Assembly (NCBI GenBank): GCA_019828565.1
Contig: JAHDYR010000001.1
Span: forward strand, 62,001 to 126,000
Direction of reading: 5' to 3'
Origin: Carpediemonas membranifera
Lineage: Eukaryota > Fornicata
DNA length: 64,000 nt
Under the pieces are notes generated by a model that saw nothing but the letters and a program-made list of their open reading frames with translations, was not told the DNA's origin and ran no database searches. How positions within the stretch are numbered: the stretch's first letter is position 1; each line of letters starts with the position of its first letter. Shown here piece by piece: positions 30,957-40,853 of the stretch. The translations under genes and the position numbers were made by a program.

Positions 30957-33343
30957 CAAGGACTGCAGAGCAGTAGATGTACAGATCCGCACCGCAAGAG
31001 CTGAGCGCCCCGGGCCCGAGGGCATCCAGATCCGCAAGCGAGGCGAGACACCAATCACCGTGCAGGACCTCGAGCAGGTCATCCAGTACCTACTCAGCGA
31101 GAGTATAGAACCAGAGACTCTGACGATGGAGCTCACTGAGCCCGCTGTTACCGTCACGATGGTCGATGGCAGACTCGAGGCCGACCATGAGAACAGGGTT
31201 GAGCTCGCGCTAGAAGCGTGGAACACGCGGTCTATGAAACCTATGGAGGCTGGTGAGTGCGTTAGGACACTGACTGGGCACGAATACGTTGTGCACGGTG
31301 CCACCGCCACCTCCGACGGCACCATCATCACTTCATCAGATGATGGCACAATCAAGCTGTGGGACTCGGCCACTGGTCAGTGTATCAGGACCATGACACA
31401 TGGAGGTCAACTCTTATGCGTTGCCGTGTCGCCGGACGGGGCGACCATCGCTTCTGGTGGCGATGACATAAGTATCAAACTCTGGGACGCAGCCACAGGC
31501 CGGCAGACCCAGACACTGAGTGGGCATGATAATTCCGCGCGCTGCCTTGCATTCTCGTCCGATGGCCGCACCCTGGTCTCTGGATCGTATGACAAAACCG
31601 CCAAGGTCTGGGACGTCGAGACAGGGCAGTGCAGGCTGATATTCACAGGGCATTCCAGAGAGGTGATCGGTGTGGCCATCTCCCCTGATGGCTCGACCAT
31701 TTGCACTGGAAGTTGGGACAGCAAGGTCAAGCAGTGGATCGCCACAACTGGCGAATGCATCAGGACCATGGACCATGGTTCCGGTGTCATCACGATTGCC
31801 GTGTCACCCGACGGGGCCATCATCGCATCCGGAGACAATGTTGGCTCAATCAAGTTCTGGGACTCCGCAACTGGCGAGCTGACTCGGACCCTTATTGGGC
31901 ACACCGATATTGTGTGGAGCCTCGCCTTCTCCCCCGACGGCAGGACTCTGGTGTCTGGAGCTGGCGACAACACCATCATGCAGTGGGACGTCGCGACCGG
32001 GGCGCTGATCAGGACGTTCTCGGGGCACAATCATACGGTGGATGGTGTCGCGTTCTCCCGAGACGGCACCACGATCGTGTCTGGATCCAGCGACACGACA
32101 GCCAAGGTCTGGAGCGCACTCACCCGCACCCCCCAGTTCCTGGCCACCGTCAACCAGCTCTGCTCCAGCCCAGTCACCCCCGACGCCGACATCACCGTCG
32201 ACCCTGACGACTCAGAAGTACTCATCAGCGACACCGCTCGCATCCTCCTCCACTTCCTCGCCACTGGTCTGCCCCGCTCCTTCACGATGACGCTGACCCG
32301 CCCCGCCGCCAGAGTCTGGCTGGAGGACAAGTTCGCCAAGATAGACTCCAAGGACGCCGAGCTGGCCAAGCTCATCAAGCTCTTCAACGAATGCAGGTGC
32401 GATCAGATTGTCACTGACTTCTGCTCGGGCGCCGTCTCGACGTTGTCCTGGTTGACGCGTCTATCGGCCAGCTGAGGCAGGTCGCCTCTCGCGTGGCCTC
32501 ATCGCAGGTCGCCCCACGAGATCTCCGCATCGCCATGGCCGACCCGATTTCGTCCATGATCAGAATGGCGGGTGGACTGTTTGTGGCCGAAGGTCCGCAT
32601 AATGATGCCGTTGACGCAATCACATCACTGGCGAACTGCAACGCCAGACTCAGGGTGGAGCTCTCTGAGGCGAGTACAGAACTGTCTTGGGCGAGGACAA
32701 AACTCTCTGACGCGAGGACCACCATTTCGTCTCTCCAGGCCATGGTGACCTTCGCCGCTGCCGACCAGGCTGCTGGGCTGAGCGCCACGCTCGAGGGCCA
32801 CCCCCTGCTCTCGGTCGCCATGCCAACACCTGACACTGACGACACTCCGTCGCCCGCTGGTCTCATCAGCCGACTCGGCCAGGCCAGACGCCACCCAGAG
32901 ACCCGCATCATCGAGTACGAGGCGGTCATCGCCCAGGCCAGGGCCGGGGTCGAGGCGCTCGAGGCCAGGATCGCCGCTGTCAGCGCTGCCTACCAGGCGG
33001 CCTCGGCCATCGTCGACGGCGCCGCCGCCTTCGAGTCTCTCCCCTCGCTCGACGAGATGGCCCGCATGCTCGAGGCCGCTGACAACGAGGTCGTCGACTT
33101 CCCCACCCTCGCGCCCGAGCTGCAGGCCAGGTACGCCACGCTCCGCGCCTTCCTCCAGCCGGCCGTCCGCGTGACGTGGCAGTGTGCCCTCAGTCGGAAG
33201 GAGCTTGGCGAGGACACGAGCGCTGAGGAGCGCACCATTCGCCAGTTGACTGGCCTGGCCGCCGAGGCTGAGGTCCACCTGGCTGGGTTCGCCGAGGCCG
33301 ACGCCATCACTGCGCAGCTCCGGTCGCTGGGCGACTACCAGAC

Positions 33344-33972
33344 CTGAAGAGCAAGGCCGAGGAGCTCGAAGAGGATGTCGACTTCTTCAGCAGGAAACGC
33401 AAACACGGCGTCGGCAAGCTTGACGAAGCGCAGAAGGAACTAGACTCCGTCAAAGTCAAGCTGGCACACATGAAGGATGTTCTTTCCCGCCGCACGCCGC
33501 AGCTCGTCCGGCTCTGCCCCGAGCTGGAGGCCCTCACCGCGCCGTCGGCCAGCCTCTTCGCCGAGCTGCGCGAGATGGGGCTGGCCCACCTCATGGACCT
33601 CCCCGAGATGCGCGCCGACCTGTCGCTGTCCGACTTCGCCGTCGAGTCGACCGTCAGCGAGAACAGAGCGCTGTGCCAGATCGTGACCCGCGACGGCCAG
33701 ACCTTCTTCGCCAAGACCTTCAAGCTCGACACCGAGCACCAGCGCAAGCTCTGCGACCGCGAGGCGGGCATCCTGTCGCGCATGGCGCACAGCCCCGCTG
33801 CGCCCAAGCTGCACTTCGTCCTCGTCGACAGCGCCGAGCAGACCTGCACGATCGTCATGGAGCGCCTCGAGCGCCATCTGCGCGACGCCCCAGCCGACTC
33901 GCCCGACAGCCTGCGCAGACTGCTCCACGGCCTGCTCACCGCGATCCACGACCTGCACAGCGCGGGCGTCTG

Positions 33973-34005
<33 letters not shown>

Positions 34006-35300
34006 GCGCGAGGGCCACCCCGTGCTCGTCGACTTCGAGACGGCCTCGAACATGGACGCCGTGAACGCGACCGCGACCGGAGTCAACATCGGCACGCTCG
34101 CCTTCAGCGCGCCCGAGGAGATCGCCGCGCGCAAGGCCGGAAAGAAGCTGAAGCATCGCGAGCAGCAGGCAGCCGATGTCTACCACGCGGGCCTGACGAT
34201 GCTGGCGCTGATGACGAAGGACTATACGGATTTCTGCAGGGACATCCTCTCTCAGCTGCAACAAGGACTTGCTCGAGAGTTCGACCGCCAACGACGACAC
34301 TCTCTGCGCCGCCCTGCTCGCCACTGTTGCCGTCCCCGACGCCCTGCGCGACGTGCTCTCCGGCATGCTCGCCACCCACCCCGAGGCCCGCTGGTCCGTC
34401 CGCCGCGCCCTGGCCGACGGCCTCTTCGCTGCCGCTGCCAACGAGCTGGACCCCGAGGTCGACCTCAACGCGGCGAGCAGCAGGTTCGCGAACGCCCACG
34501 CCTTCGTCGACGACATCGACCGCGTGCGCCTGCAGATGTTCCGCGAGGACCCGGTCGACATCGCCCTCGCTGACGACGTTTCGGCGAGCCTGGCCAGCAT
34601 CGCCGCATGCGAGGAGGACCTGTTCGCCATCCCCGCGACGCTCTCGGGCGACGACGCCGCGAAGGCCCTGCCCGACCTGGTCGTCGAGCTGCCGCATGTG
34701 GCCGTCCGCCAGGCCGTCGGGGGCATGGAGTTACCTGTGCCCATCTTCCGCGAGGGCACGCTGGTCTTCACGCCCGATGCCCTCGACATGCCGCTCGACG
34801 ACCTGCGCCCGGTACTGCTGGGGCTCGGCCGCGTGCTGCAGCTCATGCTGCTCGACGGCATCGCCCTGCCCGCGGACATGGTCAGCGACGCCTGGCTCGT
34901 CGCGCTCACGGGCGGCCGCGTCGACCATGCGCTGCAGACATCGCTCGGGGGCGCCACCGCCGCGTGCCCGCTCGAGGGCTTCGAGGGCGACCTCAAGGCG
35001 TACGGCGACGAGGTGAGACGCCGCTTCGCCGAGCGCATGCAGATCGTCCGCAACGGCATGGCCGCGAAGACGCGCTTCAGCGAGAAGGTCCTCGCGCTGA
35101 CGGCCGCCCAGCTGCGGGCCCTACTCGTGCGCCCCAACCCGCTCACGGTCGACGCCGTGCTCGCCCCGCTGCGCTTCCCCGCGGACAGCCAGGGCGTGCA
35201 GGACGCCCTCCGCGCCGTGCTCGAGGACGACGAGACGCGCCGCCGCTTCGCCTTCCACGTGTTCGGCGGCCAGTTCCCCAGCCCGGCTCCGTCGGCGTGA
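33344..35300 (+). pseudogene. Ser/Thr protein kinase-like gene, right arm copy, with frame change
   Basis: A coiled-coil lead-in (from about 33344, in frame with the ATG at 33470) is followed by a kinase domain. The VAIK-type lysine is in FFAKTF. HRDLKPEN is intact. The metal-binding motif is DFE instead of DFG, SAPEE stands in place of APE, and ADVYHAGLTMLALMT is helix F. At about 34255 the reading frame moves by one base. A well-formed 340-residue helical region then runs to the stop at 35300. No GT-AG pair fitting the local intron pattern explains the shift, and the left arm has the same change, so it predates the duplication or is a shared error. The DFE substitution makes catalysis uncertain even if the frame is intact. 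Confidence 0.7.
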
Positions 35301-35370
35301 CCCTCCACGACCACCACCGCGTGTACGCCGACTGCGCGGGCGCCTCTCTCGTCTGGAGGACGCCGGCCAG

Positions 35371-35874
35371 ATGCGCCAGGCGGTGCTCGACTCGGCCCCT
35401 GCCACATCAGGCGCGGCAGCCGACTTCTACGTCATCCCGCGGCGCCAGCAGGCATACTCGCGCGCCGAGATCAGGACGCTCGTCGAGCAGAACGACATCC
35501 TGCAGACGTGCCGCCTGGTCACGCTCGGCAGAGGCGCCGCTGTGGACGTCCCCGTCATCCGCCGCTGCCCCACATGCGGCGAGCTGGCAACTCGCGAGGG
35601 CGACCTGAACAGCTGCAAGATGTCGAAGTGCCCGTGCGGCCAGGACTTCTGCCACAAGTGCCTGCTCCGCGTGGCCAACCATCGAGAGCACATGGTTCAC
35701 TACAGCTGCCAGTGCGAGATGGCGCCGCGCCAGATAGTCGACCTGCCCGAGGGCGTCGCGAGGCAGCGCACCGTCACGTGCCCCCACTGCCATCGGTCGG
35801 CCACAGTCAGCGCGAACCGGAGGCAGGTCACGTGCCGCGGATGCAGCCGGACCATTGACGCGAGAGCTGTGTAG
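35371..35874 (+). CDS. IBR/RING-type zinc-finger protein or fragment
   Basis: This 167-residue frame contains CPTCGELATREGDLNSC, then CPCGQDFCHKCLLRV, resembling the in-between-RING (IBR) fold of RBR ubiquitin ligases. A further CPHC ... CRGC pair near the C-terminus could bind another zinc. No full RING1-IBR-RING2 set is present, so it may be the C-terminal end of the broken multidomain gene upstream: about 70 bp of open sequence in other frames links it to the kinase region. Only its first part is represented in the left arm, because the window ends there. Confidence 0.6.
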   Translation: MRQAVLDSAPATSGAAADFYVIPRRQQAYSRAEIRTLVEQNDILQTCRLVTLGRGAAVDVPVIRRCPTCGELATREGDLNSCKMSKCPCGQDFCHKCLLRVANHREHMVHYSCQCEMAPRQIVDLPEGVARQRTVTCPHCHRSATVSANRRQVTCRGCSRTIDARAV

Positions 35875-35887
35875 AGTTTGTCAAGTT

Positions 35888-36366
35888 TATTCGTCCCCGG
35901 CCACGTCCACCTCGACGAGCTCCCTCCGCTCGCCGCGGACCTTGTGGGGCCCGACTGGCACCAACCCGCCTCCTCGTCAGCCTGATCGAACTCGAACCAG
36001 CGTCCTGCCGTGTCCCGAGGGTTGATGCGCGTGGGCAGGTCAGGGTGGAATGTGGTCCAGAGCGTCTGGCCCTCGTCGACGAAGACCAGATCGTCCAGAT
36101 CGCAGAATATCATCTTCAGGTCGATCGCGAACTGCAGCGGGGTCGCCGGCGCACGTGTCGCTGTCGTGGAAGGCAGGCAGCAGGCCGGCCTCGATGATGT
36201 GCTCACCGATGTCGCCCGCGAACAGCACTAGCCCGCCACTGAGGAAGACGATGGAGGCCAACAGCACGTGGAACAGCGTGCTTAGGGATCTTTCCCTGTC
36301 GCCAGGACAAGCAATGTATCTTTCCAACGGCATGCCTGGCACGAACAACTGCCACAAGCCGGTCAT
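35888..36366 (-). pseudogene. Broken hypothetical gene with one hydrophobic segment
   Basis: Three overlapping minus-strand frames look like pieces of one protein. The first runs from the ATG at 36366 and carries a hydrophobic stretch (FHVLLASIVFLSGGLVLF). The second contains FCDLDDLVFVDEGQTLW. The third ends with GPHKVRGERRELVEVDVAG at a stop near 35888. The shifts between them, near 36150 and 35960, are not explained by introns of the local type. I do not recognise the family. It converges with the zinc-finger frame. Confidence 0.45.
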
Positions 36367-36391
36367 TTATAAACAAAACAGCTCAAACACT

Positions 36392-38779
36392 TCAGACGTC
36401 CACACCGAGCTTGCTGATAGCCTCCCAGTCCAACGCCTCGGGCAGGGGCTGGACAGTGGTCAGCTCTCGAACGTAGGCGAGGTCGGTGCGGCGGTCGAGC
36501 TCCTTGACAACGGAGACCACGTTCTTGTATGACTGCTCGATATTACCGCTTAGAACTGTCTGTACATTGCTGTCAGCACTTATGTAAATGCGATATAGTA
36601 AATGGAGGGTCGGCCTTAGCTCAATAACCGCGGGGAAGATCGAGGAAGCCACCACAGGCTGCTCCGTGCGGCAGTTGCCTTGTCTGGACACCTTCATAGC
36701 GAGCGAAAGGTGGGCGGCCAGCGTGTTGAATAGCTCAGCGACCACAGCCGCAGTCTCCGGCAATCCTAGCGTGTCAAGGGCCTCCTGCACGGGCTGGATC
36801 CCGAGTGTGGGCGACAGGAACGTGAGCTGGGACTGAGTGCGCAGCTTAGTGCTGAGGTAGGTCAAGTGACGGGAGACGAGGGCCGAGTCATTAGGCATCT
36901 CGCCTCTGAGGTTAACCCAGGACGACAGGAGCGACCTGAACGTGTCCATTCGAGTGATACAGTGTGTCAGAGTAGACGGGTGGCCTGTCTGGATGAGTCT
37001 GAGTACGACCGTAAGCACCTTGGTAGCCACGGTCGGGTTGAGGACGGGTCGCTTCATGAGGGCGTTGAACACCTCGTGGAAGGACTTGTGGTCCCACGTG
37101 TGTACAGCGAGGGCGCGGATGTGCTTCGTTTTGACTGGGTCCCCCTTTGTGCTCGTGGCCTTGAGGACCTCCGTCTGTACGGGGGTGCGGCTCAGAGAAG
37201 ACATGGCGACTGTCTCGCGAAGGGTGATGCTACCCCTGGTGATCGTTGGCAGGATTCGGGGCATTTTAAGGCCAGTGATAGGCTGACTCCCGCCGCCCGA
37301 GCGGGCAATGTACGGGCTGGCAGAGGCGCCGTGGATGGTGGCAGCGTGCATGGACGGTGTGTTTGAATTACTCATAGGATGGTGTCTTGGTTTCATCGAC
37401 ATGGTGGGGGAGACGGGCTCAGAGCGAGACGAAGGCGAGCGTGTTTCGTTGAAAAATGCAGACTCTGACACGACCGGGATGCTGGAGTGGGTGTCAGTGG
37501 TCGGGGTCGAGGGAATATTAACTGCTGTGGCATCCTTGTCCAGCATATCCCACAGGGTCGACCCGACACCCGCGGGTTGGGCCGAGAGCGATGACTTGTG
37601 CGTCGGCTGGTGCGGCTCGGGCTTGGACTCGGGCTGGGGGCTGTTGACTGGCTTGGATGCTGTCGGGGCTGGTGAGTTGAAGAACTCATCGAACAAGTCG
37701 CTAGACTGGGGGACATGCTTGGGTGCTGGAGCCTTGGCGGGGGCTGGGCTGTTGAAGAACTCCTCGAAAAGGTCAGATTGGGTGCTGGGGGCAGTCTGGT
37801 TCGACTGGGCCGAGGCGGGGGTCGATGCGAAGTCGACGAGTTGCTCGTTCACGGGATGAGCGGCGCAGTGGGCCGCGCAGTGCCGGACGACGGGGTGGGA
37901 GGCTGGGAGGAGCGCTTGGGCGATCGCGTAGACTTGGTTAATCAATTGATGAATGTCTGGGCGTTTGGCCGGGTCGACCACCAGACAGTATTTGATTAGC
38001 TCAATTATGGTGTCAGAGAAGGGGTGGACCTTGGGGAAGGTGTAGCGGCCCCCTACGATGGCCAGGGGCGAGGGGTTGTCGTCAAAGGGCGTCTTGAAGA
38101 AGCACAGCTTGTAAAGGAGCACGCCGAGCGACCAGATGTCAGTCTTCTCAGTGATGGGCCAGCCTCTGTAGAGATCGGCGAGCTCTGGGGCGAGGTAGAC
38201 CATGGTTGTCTCTCTGGATACCTCGTCCTCGATGGCCGCGCGCAGGGGGGCGTCGTGGGAAACGTCTCCGTACCGCTCGAAGCAAGCAGAGCCAAAGTCG
38301 GTTAGGAACATCTTCCCACCATGCACGAGGATGTTCTCTGCCTTGATGTCCCGGTGTGCGGCGGGGGGGTCAAGGGTGTGCATCGCCGCGATGCCGAGGA
38401 CGACGGAAGCAAAGATTTCGATGACTTTCTGCTCGGAGAAATGCTTCATGCCTGCAGATAGACGGTTGTTCATCACATCAACGACGGATCCGTTCTCACT
38501 GAACTCCATGAGGATGTTTCTGATCTCATTCGAACCTTCGCGCTCAGAGGAATACGAAACCATCTTCACGACATAGTTGCAGTCCTTCAGGCGCTTCAGA
38601 AGGTCGATTTCCTTCTCAGCAACGTAGATATTGCGCGGGTTGGAGCAGATCATGCGCTTCAGGGCATATTGTTGGCCTGTAGCAACATCCTTGACCAGGA
38701 AGACGAAAGAAAAGCCCCCCTCACCAATCTGCTTCAAGATCTTGTACGTACCGGTGGCTAAGACGATTTTCTTCGCCAT
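36392..38779 (-). CDS. NAK-family (AAK1/Ark1-like) kinase fused to an ANTH domain
   Basis: This 795-residue protein has an N-terminal kinase domain (about 10-300): glycine loop GEGGFS (19-24), lysine K41, HRDIKAEN (142-149) and TDFGSAC (160-166). TDFGSAC and VYLAPELADLY are typical of the NAK family that phosphorylates clathrin adaptors. A disordered linker holds repeated EEFFNSP/DEFFNSP motifs. The C-terminal part (about 530-785) is an ANTH domain as in AP180/CALM. KATSTKGDPVKTKH (540-553) reproduces the Kx9KxKH phosphoinositide-binding motif of CALM, followed by HIRALAVHTW. The protein should act on clathrin-coated membranes. In well-known systems kinase and ANTH adaptor are separate proteins. 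A GTGCAGTTTTAG element lies about 26 nt upstream. Confidence 0.85.
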   Translation of the reverse strand: MAKKIVLATGTYKILKQIGEGGFSFVFLVKDVATGQQYALKRMICSNPRNIYVAEKEIDLLKRLKDCNYVVKMVSYSSEREGSNEIRNILMEFSENGSVVDVMNNRLSAGMKHFSEQKVIEIFASVVLGIAAMHTLDPPAAHRDIKAENILVHGGKMFLTDFGSACFERYGDVSHDAPLRAAIEDEVSRETTMVYLAPELADLYRGWPITEKTDIWSLGVLLYKLCFFKTPFDDNPSPLAIVGGRYTFPKVHPFSDTIIELIKYCLVVDPAKRPDIHQLINQVYAIAQALLPASHPVVRHCAAHCAAHPVNEQLVDFASTPASAQSNQTAPSTQSDLFEEFFNSPAPAKAPAPKHVPQSSDLFDEFFNSPAPTASKPVNSPQPESKPEPHQPTHKSSLSAQPAGVGSTLWDMLDKDATAVNIPSTPTTDTHSSIPVVSESAFFNETRSPSSRSEPVSPTMSMKPRHHPMSNSNTPSMHAATIHGASASPYIARSGGGSQPITGLKMPRILPTITRGSITLRETVAMSSLSRTPVQTEVLKATSTKGDPVKTKHIRALAVHTWDHKSFHEVFNALMKRPVLNPTVATKVLTVVLRLIQTGHPSTLTHCITRMDTFRSLLSSWVNLRGEMPNDSALVSRHLTYLSTKLRTQSQLTFLSPTLGIQPVQEALDTLGLPETAAVVAELFNTLAAHLSLAMKVSRQGNCRTEQPVVASSIFPAVIELRPTLHLLYRIYISADSNVQTVLSGNIEQSYKNVVSVVKELDRRTDLAYVRELTTVQPLPEALDWEAISKLGVDV

Positions 38780-38805
38780 CGTGAGCGAATTGGTGATGAT
38801 ATGTG

Positions 38806-38817
38806 CTAAAACTGCAC
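38806..38817 (-). promoter_or_regulatory. GTGCAGTTTTAG element before the kinase-ANTH gene
   Basis: On the minus strand gtgcagttttag ends 26 nt before the ATG at 38779. It matches the element at 8292 with one extra T. Confidence 0.4.
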
Positions 38818-39119
38818 ATTGCTCAATCTATTGATGAAGGCTCAGCTCAGGCACCAAACTCCGCGGACATGCTCTTTACTCCTCATAGATCCCAATGCAA
38901 CGCTCAGGTTGGAGTTCTATTCCTGGCAGTCACAGGCGTTGTGGTGACAAGTGGCAGTCGACCGCTGGTCGCAGGTATGATTTGGGTGATACTGGATCAG
39001 AGAGAGATCGGCGTGCGTGGCACTCTGCTGTCATGCCGATCAAATGGCGATGAAAAGAGGGTAACTCTGTTCGAGTCGGGGTCGGCAATGCAGCCGCAAC
39101 TGACTATACTGTGCACACG

Positions 39120-40853
39120 ATGAACGAGAACTTGCCGTATGGTCCCACAAGAAGCGCACGAATTGCTGAGAATGAGAATGAGCCAAGAAGTCAAGCAGTG
39201 ATTGAGCAGCGCAAAAAATTTGTCGAATTATGCACATGCATGCCAAGGGAGTGGCGCGAGCTTCCCGGCGATGTTCCAACTCTCCTTCGCCGTGCATTTG
39301 ATCTTGAGTTTGCACATGAGGAGGCTCTTAACAGCTTACACGACATCCGGCGCGAAATGCACCGCGAAGATGCCAGAGTAATCATGAAGCAGATCCTCGC
39401 TTCCGTCGCCCCGGTCTAGCAGGAAGACGTAGAGCTACACGCCACGACCCCTCCTGCCATACCGCCCGAAACACCCTCTGAGGACCTCCCCGACCAACCG
39501 GATGATGTCGATGGCCGGCGGGGAGACACCGTGAACCCTCCTCGCATACGGCCCGAAGCATCCCCGCAGGGTCTCTACACCCTGCCTCCCGGCGTGCTGT
39601 GGAGCTGCTTGATGGGGGCGCGGGCGAATCCTGACATAGACGACTCGGTTTATGATGATGCAGAGGCGTGCGACTGTGCTCCTAGCTTGCTCCGCGCTAT
39701 TCAGGAGACACTCACACCCGAGGCCAAATGTCTCTGGTTTCTCTGTAAGAAGTTCAAAGTGGTTCGAGAAGACGAGGAGAGAAGATGCGAGACGAGAATC
39801 TACAAGTTGTCCAGGTCCAGATGTTATGTCGACCGCATGCATATGGGTCGACTCTTCATGCTCGTTATTCAGAGTTCCGGATCCCGCGCTTTCACTCGAG
39901 CCAGGATGCCCATAGCGCTTGAGCTTTACGAAAGTGCTAAAAATGCAACATTCATCGCCAAAACGCACAAAGGTCTGTGGGGCTGGGGAGACACTTCAGA
40001 CACGGCCATCTGGGGTTCAAATATTGAGGTGTTTTGACTCAACCCAGGCGCCTCACCTTCCCCAATTGCCCTGAGGTCACCCAGCACGAGGCCAGCCTGC
40101 CCGCCTGGAAGAAGGACAGCATGATTGTTGATATCCTTGTCGATTACCTCAATACTGTTGAATTTACAAATGTCGGTGCAGTTATCTCTGGAACTAGACC
40201 TATGTGGCGCAAGGAGAGCTCCAAGGCCGTCGACTTCCGTCCTATCACACTGCCACCCGGCTTTGTTGCTGACCGCATCTTTGTTGGCTGGGAGACCATC
40301 ATCCTGTCCATGAAGCAAGGAGAAGCAGGCGATCGGCAGCTGGTCAGCGGCGGTAACAGGAGTGGCCAGCTGGGGCTCGGGCACGGGAGAATGGTGACTG
40401 AATTTGTCGACCTGCCCTTCAAGGTCGACGAAGTCATATCTTCGACCGGAACGTTCAACGTCTTCCTCAGTGGCCACCAGCTGCTTTTGGCTGGCCCTCC
40501 CATATCGCCGAGTCGGGCCTGCTACCAGGATTCGGTGAGCGCGACAAGTGCCTCACAGCCACCCCTCTCCGGTTCCCTACGCGGGTCAAGGGGTTTTACT
40601 GTTCTGAGGTTTGCCTTGTATGGGTTAGGGAGGAGGCGACTCAGGCCCATGCAGATTCTATCGCTGTGCAACTCGATGGAATGAAGGTTGTGGCATTGGC
40701 AACCAAGCCAGAATACAAGGTCCAAGCCGCGTCGGGCAAGTGGTTTAATGTGATTAGCAGCGTGACTTTGCCGGTCGAATGCGAGGCACCGAAGGACTGG
40801 GATGAGGTTACACAAGTTGATGTCGACCCGTGGGTCGAGCCAAGCCTGCGATA
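39120..40853 (+). pseudogene. RCC1-like family pseudogene
   Basis: This is a relative of the protein at 4618-6273. The first frame (from the ATG near 39120) meets a TAG at 39417-39419, but the same frame continues open to 40037. Homology continues after a frame change near 40030 (RRLTFPNCPEV aligned with ARIFFRFCPRV). It changes again near 40490 and runs to the stop at 40853 through GFYCSEVCLVWV (compare RFYCSECLLVTV). The RCC1-type block is at about 40340-40410. One nonsense codon and two frame changes make this a pseudogene; none fits an intron. Confidence 0.7.

Larger units (their letters stand above)
30673..33347 (+). pseudogene. WD40 propeller protein with coiled-coil tail, right arm copy
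   Basis: Removing introns at 30831-30879 and 30928-30956 joins an N-terminal exon (ATG 30673) in frame to the WD40 frame ending at 32475. Seven WD repeats (about 31240-32140) form one propeller. They are strikingly alike, with SPDG, SGS-D and KVWD/IKLWD blocks. A helical region follows. At about 32439 one G of the left copy's ctcgga is missing, so this frame stops at 32475. The rest of the tail, including a coiled coil, continues in another frame from about 32493 to 33347. A shortened WD40-only protein could still be made. The next gene in the arm is a kinase, so the intact ancestor may have been a WD40-kinase protein or two adjacent genes. Confidence 0.72.
30695..35482 (+). repeat. Right arm of the large inverted duplication
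   Basis: This 4.8-kb segment is the inverted partner of 1-4289. Its far end is set by the window edge on the left side, so the true repeat may be longer. It retains both segments deleted from the left arm. Its own distinct lesion is a 1-nt deletion near 32439. It lies directly after the YPPQG protein gene. Confidence 0.93.

Noticed and set aside
33240-33360. Intron to explain the frame change at 33340
   Set aside because: No donor of the G[TC]NNGT type with a TNACNNAG acceptor gives the required length of 2 modulo 3. The gactaccag acceptor candidates give wrong frames.
33440-35407. 655-codon minus-strand frame (and its left-arm counterpart at 432-1544)
   Set aside because: Antisense shadow of the kinase region; the plus frames carry HRDLKPEN and helix F motifs.
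40000-40040. Intron ending ctcaacccag in the RCC1-like pseudogene
   Set aside because: The available donors (gttcaa, gtgttt) do not match the local pattern and the lengths (33, 19) do not restore the frame.
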